A model generated the notes under the pieces. The model was given only the letters and a program-made list of their open reading frames with translations. It did not search any database and had not been told where the DNA came from. DNA of 64,000 nt from Haladaptatus cibarius D43 (lineage in GTDB: Archaea; Halobacteriota; Halobacteria; Halobacteriales; Haladaptataceae). Below are positions 26,272 to 35,322 of the stretch, piece by piece (the first letter of the stretch is position 1; each line of letters opens with the position of its first letter). The stretch is taken from assembly GCF_000710615.1 (NCBI RefSeq), contig NZ_JDTH01000006.1, positions 248,001 to 312,000 of the forward strand. Direction: 5' to 3'. Made by a program: the position numbers and the translations under genes.

Positions 26272-26604
26272 TTACTGTAACCGCTCCCGCCGGATTTCGA
26301 ACTCCTCGTCGGAAATGTCGCCGCGAGCGTATGCCACCCGCAGTTCTTCGAGTGCCGGGTCACCACCAAATTCGTCAGCAGCGAACGCCCGATACGCGAG
26401 ATAGCCGAGCGCGACGACGAAACCGAACGGAACGAACAGCACAACCCATCCCCAAACTGGGACTCCCTCAGCGTATCCACCCATCATCCATCCGCCCAGC
26501 ATCGGGAACGCGAAGGCCATCATCAGCATCGGAAACACCAACAGAGCGACGAGGGCAACCAGTACGAATCGTATCAGCGAGCCGTTGTGGTCTGTCGTGG
26601 CCAT
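26272..26604 (-). CDS. SHOCT-domain membrane protein
   Basis: This 110-residue protein has two transmembrane segments (about residues 10-38 and 48-70). They are followed by a short C-terminal SHOCT helix pair (DPALEELRVAYARGDISDEEFEIRRERL). SHOCT tails are short oligomerisation motifs found at the ends of many membrane proteins. It is convergent with the Tat protein gene 8 bp away and divergent from the HAD hydrolase. Function unknown. Confidence 0.85.
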   Translation of the reverse strand: MATTDHNGSLIRFVLVALVALLVFPMLMMAFAFPMLGGWMMGGYAEGVPVWGWVVLFVPFGFVVALGYLAYRAFAADEFGGDPALEELRVAYARGDISDEEFEIRRERLQ

Positions 26605-26707
26605 AGTCGAACTACGATTCGAATCTCAATAAGTTGTTCAGCCCCGAACCGGAAACCCTTGCGTTTGCCCGCATGACTAACTCAGTACCGAACCAACTCG
26701 GCATATC

Positions 26708-27391
26708 ATGACTTTCGATTCCGAGCGGGTGACGACCCTCACGTTCGACTCCTACAGCACGCTGGTTGACGTTGACGCGGCCGAAAACGCCCTCGCGGAG
26801 CGCGTCGAAACGCCGGAACCGATTTCGAAACTCTGGCGCGCCCGGTCGCTCGAATACACCTTCGTCGCCAATCACACCGACTCCTACCAGCCGTTTTACG
26901 AGATAAATCGGGATGCCCTTCAGTACGCACTGTCGGCCCACGACGCCGATATTTCGGAGAGCGAGCGCGACGAAATTCTTGCCGTCTACCACGAACTCGA
27001 CGTGTTCGACGACGTGCGCGACGGCATCGAACGCCTCCGCGACGGCGGCTACGACTGCTACGTCGTTTCGAACGGCAATCCCGAAATGCTGGATTCGATG
27101 GTCGAACACGCCGACATCGGCGACCTTCTCACGGACACCATCAGCGCCGACGAGATTGAGACGTTCAAACCCGATGCCGAACTCTACCGCCACGCCGCGG
27201 GGCGAACCGGAACCCCAACCGAGGAAATCGCGCACGTCACCGCCGGATGGTTCGACGTGCAGGGCGCGAAACACGCCGGAATGCAGGGCGTGTGGGCGGA
27301 TAGGAAGGGAACGCCATGGGAACCGTTCGGCGACGAACCGGATTTAGTTATCGAGTCGTTCGACGACTTGGCCGACGAATTGGGGGTCTAA
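26708..27391 (+). CDS. haloacid dehalogenase type II / HAD-superfamily hydrolase
   Basis: This 227-residue HAD hydrolase has motif I TFDSYSTLVDV (nucleophile aspartate), motif II VVSNGNPEML, the motif III lysine in ETFKPDAELYRHA, and a motif IV-like HVTAGWFDVQGAKHAGM. The all-helical cap lies between motifs I and II. The layout matches (S)-2-haloacid dehalogenases (type II), though many archaeal members act on phosphorylated or other small molecules. It ends in a 4-bp convergent overlap (CTAA) with the S9 peptidase gene. Confidence 0.88.
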   Translation: MTFDSERVTTLTFDSYSTLVDVDAAENALAERVETPEPISKLWRARSLEYTFVANHTDSYQPFYEINRDALQYALSAHDADISESERDEILAVYHELDVFDDVRDGIERLRDGGYDCYVVSNGNPEMLDSMVEHADIGDLLTDTISADEIETFKPDAELYRHAAGRTGTPTEEIAHVTAGWFDVQGAKHAGMQGVWADRKGTPWEPFGDEPDLVIESFDDLADELGV

Positions 27392-29175
27392 ACGTGTTCA
27401 TCCAAAAAGTCCGAAATCCGCTCGAACTCCTCGATTAGATTCTCCCGCGAAGTCGTGTGGTGGCCTTCGTCCTCGAAGATACACGTCTCGACCGGAACGC
27501 CGCGTTCTCGAACTTTCTCCGCAATCTGTTCGGCTTCTCCGACCGGAACACGGGGGTCGTTCGCACCGTGTTGGATGAACAGCGGGCAGGAAATCCGGTC
27601 GGCTTTGTGAATCGGGCTGATTCGTTCGAGTAGTTCGGGGTCGTCTAACGACCCGTACTCCTGTGCGCGATGCGAACGCCGCCACTCGCCCGTGTTTTCG
27701 AGGAACGTCTGGAAATCGGCGATACCGACGAAATCGACCGCGGCGGCCCACAGGTCGGGATACTCCGTAATCGCGGCGAGCACCATGAACCCACCATACG
27801 AACGACCGTACGCGACGATTCGGTCGGAATCCACCGCCTCGTGGTCATGAAGCCATTCGACCGCGGATTCGATGTCGCCGACGGAATCCATTCGCTTTTC
27901 CACGTCGTCCAGATGGGTGTATTCCGTGCCGTAGCCCGACGAACCGCGGACGTTGGGTTCGAAAATCGCGTACCCCTGCTGGAGGAAATACTGCTTCGTC
28001 GGGTAGAACCACGGTTTTCGCTGGTGTTCCGGCCCGCCGTGAATATCGACAATTACAGGCGTTTCACCGGGGGATGCGTTTTCAGGAAGCGTCCAGTAGG
28101 CCGGAATCTCCCGCCCGTCGAACGTCTCGTATCGAATCGTCTCCGGTTCGAGAAGGCTCTCTTTGGGAATGCCGAGCGTTCCGGGGTTCGTCCATCGCTC
28201 CGATTCGCCCGTCTCGGGGTCGAACACGAAGACGCTTCTCGGGTCGTCGCTTCGGCTGAGCGAGAGCGCGCACCGTTCGCCATCCGGGCCGAAGGTCAGG
28301 TCGTATGCGACGCCTTCTGGAAGATTCGGCTCTGCAAGTGCTTCGATTTCGCCGTCCGCGAGGCGTCCGGTGTGAATCTCGGAGTACCCATCGACGTTGC
28401 GACTCCACACGACGTTCCCGGTTTCGCCGTGGAGCGCGAATCCTTCGACGTTCCAGTCGCCGCCCGCCAGAATCGTTTCGTGCGTTCCGTCGCCGAGGTC
28501 GATTCGGGCGATGTCGGCCGTGTCCGAATCGTAGTTGGTCACGCAGTACAGTTCGCCTTCGGGGCCGAACCGGACGTTTCCGTAGCGGGTTTCGGTGTCG
28601 TCGCTCAATCGACGGTGGTCGTCCGTTTCCGGGTCGAGCAGGAACAGGTCGTAGTCGAAACTGGCGTGCGCTTTCGAGAGGACGATACCGGGTTCTCCCC
28701 ACGTTTCGATGGAAAGGAAACCGCCCTCGCCCTCGTGGACGAGCGTCGCCTCCGAATCGTCTCGGCCCTGTACGTACACGTCGAAGGTGTCCGGTTGGCG
28801 GCGGTTGGCGGTGAACGCAAACTCGTCGCCATCGGGACTCCAGTCGCCCCAGAGGTGTATCGAACTCGGGTTGTCCGTGAGCGGGATTTCGGTACCATCG
28901 CGCAGGTCGTACCGGAACAACTGGTCGTGTTCGTTGCTCCCTTCGTCCATGCCGAAAATGACCTCCGGATGGGTCGGCGAGGCCGAGACGAACGAAATCC
29001 GTTCGTCGTGTGCGGTGCGGCGAGATGGGTAGGTGTCCGGCGCGTCGAGCGACCAAACTTGCGGCGTGCCGGTCGTGTCGGAGCAAAAGACGAGGTCGCC
29101 ATCGACCGAAATCGTCGGCGATTCCGTACTGTCGATGCTTAGATACCGTGCGACTGAATACCGTGGTTCGGACAT
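27388..29175 (-). CDS. S9-family prolyl oligopeptidase-like serine peptidase
   Basis: The ATG at 29175 (MSEPRYSVARYLS) gives 595 residues. The N-terminal beta-propeller (about 1-330) consists of WD40/TolB-like blades (for example GDWSPDGDEFAFTANRRQ). The C-terminal alpha/beta hydrolase has the nucleophile elbow GRSYGGFM, the acid in QHGANDPRVPVGEAEQ and the histidine in DEGHHTT. This is the acylaminoacyl-peptidase/DPP layout, without a signal peptide, so it cleaves small peptides in the cytoplasm. Its stop overlaps the HAD gene's stop by 4 bp, tail to tail. Confidence 0.92.
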   Translation of the reverse strand: MSEPRYSVARYLSIDSTESPTISVDGDLVFCSDTTGTPQVWSLDAPDTYPSRRTAHDERISFVSASPTHPEVIFGMDEGSNEHDQLFRYDLRDGTEIPLTDNPSSIHLWGDWSPDGDEFAFTANRRQPDTFDVYVQGRDDSEATLVHEGEGGFLSIETWGEPGIVLSKAHASFDYDLFLLDPETDDHRRLSDDTETRYGNVRFGPEGELYCVTNYDSDTADIARIDLGDGTHETILAGGDWNVEGFALHGETGNVVWSRNVDGYSEIHTGRLADGEIEALAEPNLPEGVAYDLTFGPDGERCALSLSRSDDPRSVFVFDPETGESERWTNPGTLGIPKESLLEPETIRYETFDGREIPAYWTLPENASPGETPVIVDIHGGPEHQRKPWFYPTKQYFLQQGYAIFEPNVRGSSGYGTEYTHLDDVEKRMDSVGDIESAVEWLHDHEAVDSDRIVAYGRSYGGFMVLAAITEYPDLWAAAVDFVGIADFQTFLENTGEWRRSHRAQEYGSLDDPELLERISPIHKADRISCPLFIQHGANDPRVPVGEAEQIAEKVRERGVPVETCIFEDEGHHTTSRENLIEEFERISDFLDEHV

Positions 29176-29422
29176 GCTGTGGTCGAAGAACGGGGGCGGC
29201 AAAAGGATTCGGCTGGGGTGCGTGTTTCCCCGGTTCTCCGTCACGAGCAGTGGTTAGCAGTAGGAAGGAGTTTTCGAGAGTGTATTGTACGAGATGAGCA
29301 ATACGAATGCGGCACCTTCACACGAACACCATCAGAGGATGTGGGACGAACTCCGAACTGCAGTAGATGTTTGCACGAAACGACCTCAACTACTAACTAC
29401 TCATACGCTGTAGTTCACGGCG

Positions 29423-29818
29423 ATGACCTACTACGACAAGCAGCACGTCAGTGGCGAGTTCGAAGCAGTCGTCGAAGAAACCACGAACGCCCTCAACGAC
29501 GAGGGGTTCGGCATCCTGAGCGACATCGACGTGAGCGACGCGTTTGCGAAAAAACTCGACATCCAAGAGTATCCCGAATACCGGATTCTCGGCGCGTGTA
29601 ACCCGCCGCTGGCAAAGGAAGGATTGGATGCCGAAACCGACCTCGGCGTGCTCCTGCCCTGCAACGTCGTGGTGTACGAAACCGACGACGGCGTCGTCGT
29701 CAGCATGGTTGACCCGGAAACGATGCTCTCAGTTGTGGACAATCCCGAGTTGGACGACATCGCAGAGGACGTTCGGGCGCGTTTCGACCGCGTTCTGGAT
29801 ACGCTTTCTGCGAACTAG
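29423..29818 (+). CDS. DUF302 domain protein
   Basis: This 131-residue soluble protein has the DUF302 pattern: TTNALNDEGFGILSDIDVSDAFAKKL, the metal-site-like ILGACNPPLAKEGL, and the GVLLPCNVVVYET strand. Two cysteines are conserved in context (GACNPP and LPCNV). DUF302 proteins bind small ligands or metals, and their role in haloarchaea is unknown. The ATG at 29423 follows a 247-bp gap after the divergent S9 peptidase gene. Confidence 0.9.
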   Translation: MTYYDKQHVSGEFEAVVEETTNALNDEGFGILSDIDVSDAFAKKLDIQEYPEYRILGACNPPLAKEGLDAETDLGVLLPCNVVVYETDDGVVVSMVDPETMLSVVDNPELDDIAEDVRARFDRVLDTLSAN

Positions 29819-29942
29819 CGATCCGTTCGGCGCAGTTCGCTGGAGAGGACACGAGGGAAGAGGAGTAGGGTATTTGTCCACAAACATAACAATAATACGT
29901 GCTTATATATTTGAATGACCAATATCCGAACTGCGGTCGAAT

Positions 29943-30422
29943 ATGGCAGAGAGTGAAAAAATAGACACAGACGACTCGGGAGAGGACGCTGGGGGCGTCT
30001 TTGCAAACGAGTCACGCCGAACGTTCATGAAAAAGGGCGCGCTTGCGACGGGTGCGCTCGCACTCGGTCTGGGCAGTGCTGGGACTGCTGTCGCGCAGGA
30101 TACCGATAGCGTTCTCGTGTACACGTATGCCTACCACCCGAACGTGCCGTTCCGCGTCACGAATGCGCTCGAACAGTCAACCACGGTGCGACTGCTTGAG
30201 CGTCCCGGTGGGGGCGATGTGGACGAAATCAGCCAACCGGACGACTACAGCGGATGGGTCATTCGCTACGACCTCGGTGGCCGGAATGGCGCAATCACGA
30301 CGATAATGTTCTCGCGCGACGCGAGCTTCAGTCAGGGTGACCGACGGCGGTTCTCCGGGGATGCAACCGTGTTCAGTAGCCAACTCAACCTGCTGAGCAC
30401 CACGGTTCGGAACCCAGAGTAA
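29943..30422 (+). CDS. Tat-signal protein of unknown function
   Basis: This 159-residue protein has an acidic lead (DTDDSGEDAGG), then the Tat motif SRRTFMKKGALATGALALGL and a cleavage-like AVAQD. The mature ~100 residues are beta-rich (VLVYTYAYHPNVPFRVTNALEQSTTVRLLERP, GWVIRYDLGGRNGAITTIMF). No cysteines or catalytic motifs are seen. The promoter region has TTATATATTTG 25 bp upstream. Family not recognised. Confidence 0.75.
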   Translation: MAESEKIDTDDSGEDAGGVFANESRRTFMKKGALATGALALGLGSAGTAVAQDTDSVLVYTYAYHPNVPFRVTNALEQSTTVRLLERPGGGDVDEISQPDDYSGWVIRYDLGGRNGAITTIMFSRDASFSQGDRRRFSGDATVFSSQLNLLSTTVRNPE

Positions 30423-30474
30423 AACTGTGGGAATGGGGGGGCGCTCCCTCGCCCACGTTCAATTTTACCAGCCA

Positions 30475-30538
30475 TCGCTTCACCCGTCAATCGCTTCACC
30501 CGTCATTCGCTTCACCCGTCATTCGCTTCACCCGTCAT
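30475..30538. repeat. four tandem copies of a 16-bp repeat
   Basis: The unit TCGCTTCACCCGTCAT occurs four times in a row (30475-30490 with a final A, then 30491-30506, 30507-30522 and 30523-30538). The last copy contains the stop codon and last residues of the minus-strand flavodoxin gene (stop at 30528-30530). The unit length is not a multiple of three, so copy-number change would alter only the non-coding part upstream of the stop. Confidence 0.9.
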
Positions 30539-31082
30539 CACGAGTCGAGAGAGAGCGAGCGAACGAGGTCGCAAATACCTCAACCTCATCCCAATCGGTG
30601 TACTCGTAATCGCACGAGGTGTCGGTTCCGCCACCCGCCTTCGTTGCGACGTACTTCATCAGCAGTCGCGTGAGCAGGCCGTATCGGCTGTATTTCAGCG
30701 CACCGGCAACGACCGCCGTTCGGTCAGGGTTCCATCCCGTGTCAGCGAGGAACTTCGTAACTAAGTTCTCGGCTGTCGCCCGTGCTTCGTCGGTATCTTC
30801 TGCGGCGGTCAGACTCACCGAGAAGAACGCCGACGGCAACCGGTTCAACTCATCTGCGTGCTCTCGAACGAATTCAGTAATATATCTCTGATGTTTTCCT
30901 CTATGAATCGACGCGCCAACGATGGCGGCGTCGTACTCCGAAAGACGAAATCTGTCGGGAACGCGATTACCGTGAAGTAGCGTCGAATCGTGACCCGCGG
31001 AGACCAGCACCTCGGCGATTCGCTCCGCGATTGTCGCGGTCTGTCCCTCCGTTGAACCGTAGAGGACGAGCACACGCGCCAT
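30528..31082 (-). CDS. flavodoxin-domain protein, HemG-like protoporphyrinogen oxidase candidate
   Basis: The ATG at 31082 (MARVLVLYGSTEGQTATIAERIAE) gives 184 residues. The FMN-phosphate loop is YGSTEGQT. The middle block AAIVGASIHRGKHQRYITEFVREH and the motif AFFSVSLTAAE match the menaquinone-dependent protoporphyrinogen IX dehydrogenase HemG family (Flavodoxin_5). Such proteins act in heme biosynthesis in bacteria. In haloarchaea the role is not established, and a general flavodoxin-type reductase is possible. The 3' end lies inside a 16-bp tandem repeat. Confidence 0.87.
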   Translation of the reverse strand: MARVLVLYGSTEGQTATIAERIAEVLVSAGHDSTLLHGNRVPDRFRLSEYDAAIVGASIHRGKHQRYITEFVREHADELNRLPSAFFSVSLTAAEDTDEARATAENLVTKFLADTGWNPDRTAVVAGALKYSRYGLLTRLLMKYVATKAGGGTDTSCDYEYTDWDEVEVFATSFARSLSTRDDG

Positions 31083-31256
31083 CAGCCGTGACCTCCGAAA
31101 AGTCCGTGATTGGAACCGCGCCATACCCACTGATTTCGATGTGACCGGGAATCGTGTGCTACCATCGTACCACTGCAAATCAGCATCGACAGCTATCGAC
31201 TAAAACGTCCGGTGGTCGAACCGTCGTGGGCTGTGAGACGGTTCGAAGCCGAAAAA

Positions 31257-32675
31257 TCACTGATAGCCGAGCGCCTTCAACTGGTTCGTTACCTCGGATG
31301 GAACGTCGCCCGATTCGTTGTCCCCGTCGGTTTCGATTCGCTCGATTCGCATCTCGACCGCGTCGTGAAGGCGGCTTGCGAGTTCGGAACCCTCGTACTC
31401 GCCCCACAGATTGTCCTGTTCAGTTGGGTCGCCGCGTCTATCGTACAGTTCCCGATTCTCGGATTCTGTGTGATAGATGTACGACCAATCAGCGGTTCGG
31501 GCGCTCACGAGAAGTTCGCCGTCGTCCAGATGGCGCGGAATCGGTTGCCGAGTAACGTGTTCGCCGCGAACAGCGACTGAGGTGACCGGCGTCGTAGCAG
31601 ATGGAGCATCGAGGCCGATTTCGGAATCAGTTTCGGATTCGACAGCGGTGTCCAGCAAACTCGGGGCCGAAAAGTCGTGTTCGACGCCCATCGCGTCACA
31701 GATGGTCGCCGGAATCGACGCCAAACCGACCGCCTTCTCTACCGATTTCGTGTCTACGCTCTCTTTTTTGTCGTCCGCCTGCCGGACAAGGAGCGGGACG
31801 TGGGTCAGTTCCTCGTACAGTTTCGGATAATGCGCCAGATGGCCGTGTTCCATGAACTCCTCGCCGTGGTCGCCCGCGAGAACGACGCAGGCGTCGTCAC
31901 GAAAGCCGCGTCGGTCGAGTGCCGACAGCACTCGACCGACACTTTCGTCCACCTGCCGAACCGTAGCCCGGTACAGCGATTTGAGGTCGGAAAGCGTGTC
32001 GTCACCAACTTCGCGCCCCAATCCGGCCCGGAGGTGGGCGCGAAGCATCTTCAGCGACCCGACGTTCGCGCCGGTTTCGTCGCGGACGAACTTCGGCGCG
32101 GGAACGTAGGGCGTATGAACGTCCATGTAGTGAACCCAGAGGAAAAACGGCGGTTCCGCCCGCTCCACGAAGTCGATAGCGCTGCGTTCTACGTCGAGCA
32201 TTCGTGATACGTTTTTCGCGCCGCCTTTCTGTCCGAGCAGTCGCCGAACCGGCGACGAAATGACTTGAAGCCACGCCTGCACGGTCGGATGGGCCGTGAG
32301 ATATTTGCTGTAGAGACTGTCGCCCGTCCCGGAGGTGAACGTCTCGAACTCGTCGAATCCACGGTCGTAGCCCCAGTGTTCGGTTAAAAATCCGTTCGCG
32401 CCGTTGAATCCCGCGGTCGAAATTCCCGCTTCGGAGAGGGTTTCGGCCAGCGTCGGGGCATCGGCGACGCCGATGCCCCGCGAATCGGTGAACACCTGTT
32501 TTGCGCCGAGAATCGACGGGAACGAGAACGGCGTCCAGTTCCCGTGCGCGAATGCGTTTTCGAAGACGGTTCCACGTTCACCGAGGGCGGCGACGACGCT
32601 GTCGGACGTGAAAGCGTCCGCTCGGAGCGAATCGACGGTGAACAGCACGGTAACGGGGGTGTCATTTGCGCTCAT
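31257..32675 (-). CDS. sulfatase / alkaline-phosphatase-superfamily hydrolase
   Basis: The ATG at 32675 (MSANDTPVTVLFTVDSLRADAF) gives 472 residues. Metal-binding VDSLRAD is followed by FAHGNWTPFSFPSIL, where SFPSI stands in place of the usual C/S-x-P-x-R sulfatase signature. The late metal site is VLAGDHGEEFMEHGHL. No signal peptide is seen, so it is probably cytoplasmic. It cleaves or transfers sulfate or phosphate esters; the substrate is unknown. A second sulfatase lies at 54922, sharing the family but not close in sequence. Confidence 0.88.
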   Translation of the reverse strand: MSANDTPVTVLFTVDSLRADAFTSDSVVAALGERGTVFENAFAHGNWTPFSFPSILGAKQVFTDSRGIGVADAPTLAETLSEAGISTAGFNGANGFLTEHWGYDRGFDEFETFTSGTGDSLYSKYLTAHPTVQAWLQVISSPVRRLLGQKGGAKNVSRMLDVERSAIDFVERAEPPFFLWVHYMDVHTPYVPAPKFVRDETGANVGSLKMLRAHLRAGLGREVGDDTLSDLKSLYRATVRQVDESVGRVLSALDRRGFRDDACVVLAGDHGEEFMEHGHLAHYPKLYEELTHVPLLVRQADDKKESVDTKSVEKAVGLASIPATICDAMGVEHDFSAPSLLDTAVESETDSEIGLDAPSATTPVTSVAVRGEHVTRQPIPRHLDDGELLVSARTADWSYIYHTESENRELYDRRGDPTEQDNLWGEYEGSELASRLHDAVEMRIERIETDGDNESGDVPSEVTNQLKALGYQ

Positions 32676-32807
32676 TCTGTCGGGCACGGTGACTCCGCTA
32701 CCCGAAAATTCGTCACGGAGGTAAAATACCTTTTGCGCAAACAATCACTGCGACCGAGGAGGAGACAATAGCGCTCAATATCCCACGAGAGTGCAAAATA
32801 GTGCATC

Positions 32808-33145
32808 TCAGCTACTTTTACTGCGAAGCGGCGGGAGCGAAAATCGTTCGATGAGGCCCAACTGGCCGAACAGGAGTATCACCATCGAAACGACCACGCC
32901 GCCAAAGAACACGGCGAGGACGACCGGCCCGCTCCGGATAAACGGAAGCGAGGAAACCGAAAGGGAAAACAGCACCCATCCGAACGCCAGCCATTTTTCC
33001 CCCGGTGATAGCGAACGAATCCAGTAGCAAGGCCGAAAATCACGAACAGTCCGAGGACGATTTTCATACTGACGAGTTCCGTGAGGCTAAGCGCCGCCAG
33101 CACGCTCATCGCAACGAATTCCAGAGTATCGACCTCGTCCATCAT
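32808..33145 (-). pseudogene. frameshifted three-helix membrane protein gene
   Basis: The frame from 33145 (MMDEVDTLEFVAMSVLAALS...GLATGFVRYHRG) gives two hydrophobic helices, then loses coding character. In the next frame the sequence goes on as EKWLAFGWVLFSLSVSS, PVVLAVFFGGVVVSMVILLFG and IERFSLPPLRSKSS with a stop at 32808. One extra G in the run at 32999-33003 (five C on the plus strand) joins both parts into an ORF of about 110 residues with three to four helices. This is either a real 1-bp deletion or a homopolymer sequencing error. The protein family is not recognised. Confidence 0.7.
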
Positions 33146-33199
33146 TCAGTGAACAAAACACGTTCGGGCGATATAATCGTTTCCGTGCGTTTTCGATTG

Positions 33200-34537
33200 T
33201 TATTCCACGGGTTCGAGTTCCGCGCTGAAGTGACGCAGTTCCGCCATCTCGGGTTCCGCGACGACTTCCAACCCCGAGAGTTCGTCGCGTCGCTCGGCGA
33301 CTTTCTCGAACGACTCCGCGATGTGCACGAGATGGTCGCGGAAGTACGACCGGCGGGGGAGACACAGTCGAACGAGTTGCGGACGATCTTCGCCCGGGAA
33401 CGCAAATTCGCCGAGTTCGACGCCGCGAACGCCGCCTTCGCGGTAGAGTTCGCAGGTCAAAACCTGTCCCGGGAACTCCTCGCGCGGGATTTCGGGCAGG
33501 AACTTCTCGGCGTCCACGTACACCGCGTGGCCTCCCGTCGGGGCGAAAATCGGAACGCCTGCTTCCTGAAGCAGTTCGCCGAGTTCCGCGACCTGTTCGA
33601 CGCGAGATTCGATGTAGCTCTCGGTGACTGCTTCTCGGAGGCCAACCGCCATCGCTTCCAAGTCGCGCCCCGCGAGTCCGCCGTAGGTCGTGAATCCTTC
33701 GTAGAGAATGCCGCGCTGTTTCGTGGCTTCGAACAAGGATTCGTCGCGCACGCCGACGAATCCGCCGATATTCGACAGTGCGTCCTTCTTCCCGCTCATG
33801 ACAATTGCGTCGGCGGAGGAGAGTTCCTCGCGAGCGATGTCCGCGACACTGGCGTTCGAAAATTCGTCCTCGCGCTGTTGGACGAAGTACGCGTTTTCCG
33901 CGAATCGGCAGGCGTCGATGACGAAGGTTGCGTCGATTTCGTCCGCCACGTCGCGCGCTTCGCGGATATTCTCGACGCTCACGGGTTGGCCCGCCATCGA
34001 ATTATTCGTGACGGTGACGACGAGCGCGGGGATGTTTTCGGCACCCACCTCGTCAGCCAGTTCGCGGACTTTGTCGGGGTCGAGATTTCCTTTGAACGAA
34101 TCTTCGTCCTCGGCATCGACGTCTATCGGGCAATCGACGGGCTTCCCGCCGTTGTTCACGATGTGTGCCCGCGTCGTGTCGAAGTGCGTGTTGTTCGGGA
34201 CGTAGTCGCCCTCCGAGATGAGCACGCCGTAGAGGACGTTTTCGGCACCTCTGCCTTGGTGGGCCGGGACGATTTTCTCGAAGCCCATCACGTCGTTCAC
34301 GCTCTCCTGAAGCCGTTTGAAACTGTCACTACCTGCATATGCCTCGTCACCGCGCATCATCGCGGCCCACTGTTCGTCGCTCATGGTTCCGGTTCCGCTG
34401 TCGGTCAGCAGGTCGATGAAAACGTCCTCCGCGTCGAGGTTGAACACGTTGTAGCCCGCGGATTCGAGGTTGGCTTCACGTTCGTCTCGCTCGGGGAGGT
34501 GAATCGGTTCGACGACTTTCGCCCGGTAGGCTCGCAT
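33200..34537 (-). CDS. tnaA: tryptophanase / beta-eliminating lyase (fold type I, PLP)
   Basis: This 445-residue enzyme is slightly shorter than E. coli tryptophanase (471). Family blocks include GTGTMSDEQWAAMMRGDEAYAG and PAHQGRGAEN, plus the PLP lysine, expected at K251 in MSGKKDALSNIGGF. Near the C-terminus GVRGVELGEF has V-E-L where tryptophanases have V-E-I and tyrosine phenol-lyases M-E-R, which favours tryptophan over tyrosine as substrate. The reaction would be tryptophan to indole, pyruvate and ammonia. It is alone in its transcription unit, with a GGTTAAGAAC TATA-like element before the ATG. Confidence 0.85.
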   Translation of the reverse strand: MRAYRAKVVEPIHLPERDEREANLESAGYNVFNLDAEDVFIDLLTDSGTGTMSDEQWAAMMRGDEAYAGSDSFKRLQESVNDVMGFEKIVPAHQGRGAENVLYGVLISEGDYVPNNTHFDTTRAHIVNNGGKPVDCPIDVDAEDEDSFKGNLDPDKVRELADEVGAENIPALVVTVTNNSMAGQPVSVENIREARDVADEIDATFVIDACRFAENAYFVQQREDEFSNASVADIAREELSSADAIVMSGKKDALSNIGGFVGVRDESLFEATKQRGILYEGFTTYGGLAGRDLEAMAVGLREAVTESYIESRVEQVAELGELLQEAGVPIFAPTGGHAVYVDAEKFLPEIPREEFPGQVLTCELYREGGVRGVELGEFAFPGEDRPQLVRLCLPRRSYFRDHLVHIAESFEKVAERRDELSGLEVVAEPEMAELRHFSAELEPVE

Positions 34538-34665
34538 ATTCGATACCCCGACAGCGTCGTTCTTAACCTTGCTGAGATAACGTCGGGGGAAAACGAGCGA
34601 TTCCGGGCGTCAAGGGGCGAAATTGACCATCGTTAGTAGGGGACGTTCATTGCGAATGTGCGTGG

Positions 34666-35223
34666 TCAATGCGAATACGGATAGTCCATCTGAACTGTGA
34701 TAGCGTCGCGGGTTTCCTCGTCTTCCAGTTCGGCGCAGAGCCACAGGCCGAGGTCGATGCCTGAACTGACGCCGCCCGCCGTCGCCACCGTTCCATCCAC
34801 GACGATTCGCTCTTCGACAACTTCGCAAAAATCCGCCAATCGCTCGTAGGCGTCGGGGTGCGTGGTGGCCTGTTTGCCATCCAGCAATCCCGCCGCGCCG
34901 AGTAGAAGCGACCCGGTACAGACCGAGGTAATCCACTCCGCATCCGCAGTCGCCAGCCACGAAGTGAACTCGTCGTCCTCAGCGAGTTCACGGGCGACGA
35001 ATCCGCCCGGAACGACCAGCATGTCGTAGCCAGAAAGCGGTTCGTCCACCACGTCGGGAACGATTTTTAATCCCGCGTTCGCGGTAACGCGTTCGGTTCG
35101 GGCGCAGACCTCCCACGAAACGTCGTCGCGGAAGCCCATCGTATCGAGTCTGGTCAGCGGGTCGTAGATGCCGACGAAATCCAGCGCGGTCATGCCGTCA
35201 TACGCAACGAACGCGATGTGCAT
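34666..35223 (-). CDS. DJ-1/PfpI family protein
   Basis: The ATG at 35223 (MHIAFVAYDGMTALDFVGIYDPL) gives 185 residues. The nucleophile elbow is ITSVCTGSLLLGAAGLLDG, with the cysteine of VCTGS, and the family glutamate is in the N-terminal part (YDPL region, less clear). The sequence TTHPDAYERL follows, as in isonitrile hydratase/AraC-associated DJ-1 proteins. The function could be isonitrile hydratase, glyoxalase-like or chaperone. It precedes the tryptophanase gene convergence region but shares no operon signal with it. Confidence 0.88.
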   Translation of the reverse strand: MHIAFVAYDGMTALDFVGIYDPLTRLDTMGFRDDVSWEVCARTERVTANAGLKIVPDVVDEPLSGYDMLVVPGGFVARELAEDDEFTSWLATADAEWITSVCTGSLLLGAAGLLDGKQATTHPDAYERLADFCEVVEERIVVDGTVATAGGVSSGIDLGLWLCAELEDEETRDAITVQMDYPYSH

Positions 35224-35322
35224 GGAGGAAGGTTTAGGGTCATATGATATAATCCCCATGAAAAATATTGAGAGAATGATGAGATCATAGGATAGATAAA
35301 ATTTCAGATCATAGATTAAAAT

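Noticed and set aside
27670-29142. 490-codon plus-strand ORF antisense to the S9 peptidase
   Set aside because: The minus strand encodes clear peptidase motifs; the plus ORF has no domain pattern.
29294-29413. 39-codon plus-strand ORF (MSNTNAAPSHEHHQRMWDEL...) before the DUF302 gene
   Set aside because: It has no family resemblance, no clear ribosome signal and ends just before the DUF302 start; chance ORF more likely.
33005-34636. 543-codon plus-strand ORF antisense to tryptophanase
   Set aside because: Shadow of the lyase gene; translation has no recognisable domain.
34622-34670. 8-bp inverted repeat ATTGACCA/TGGTCAAT at the end of the DJ-1 gene
   Set aside because: Could be a terminator but the loop is long (about 33 nt) and nothing else supports a function.
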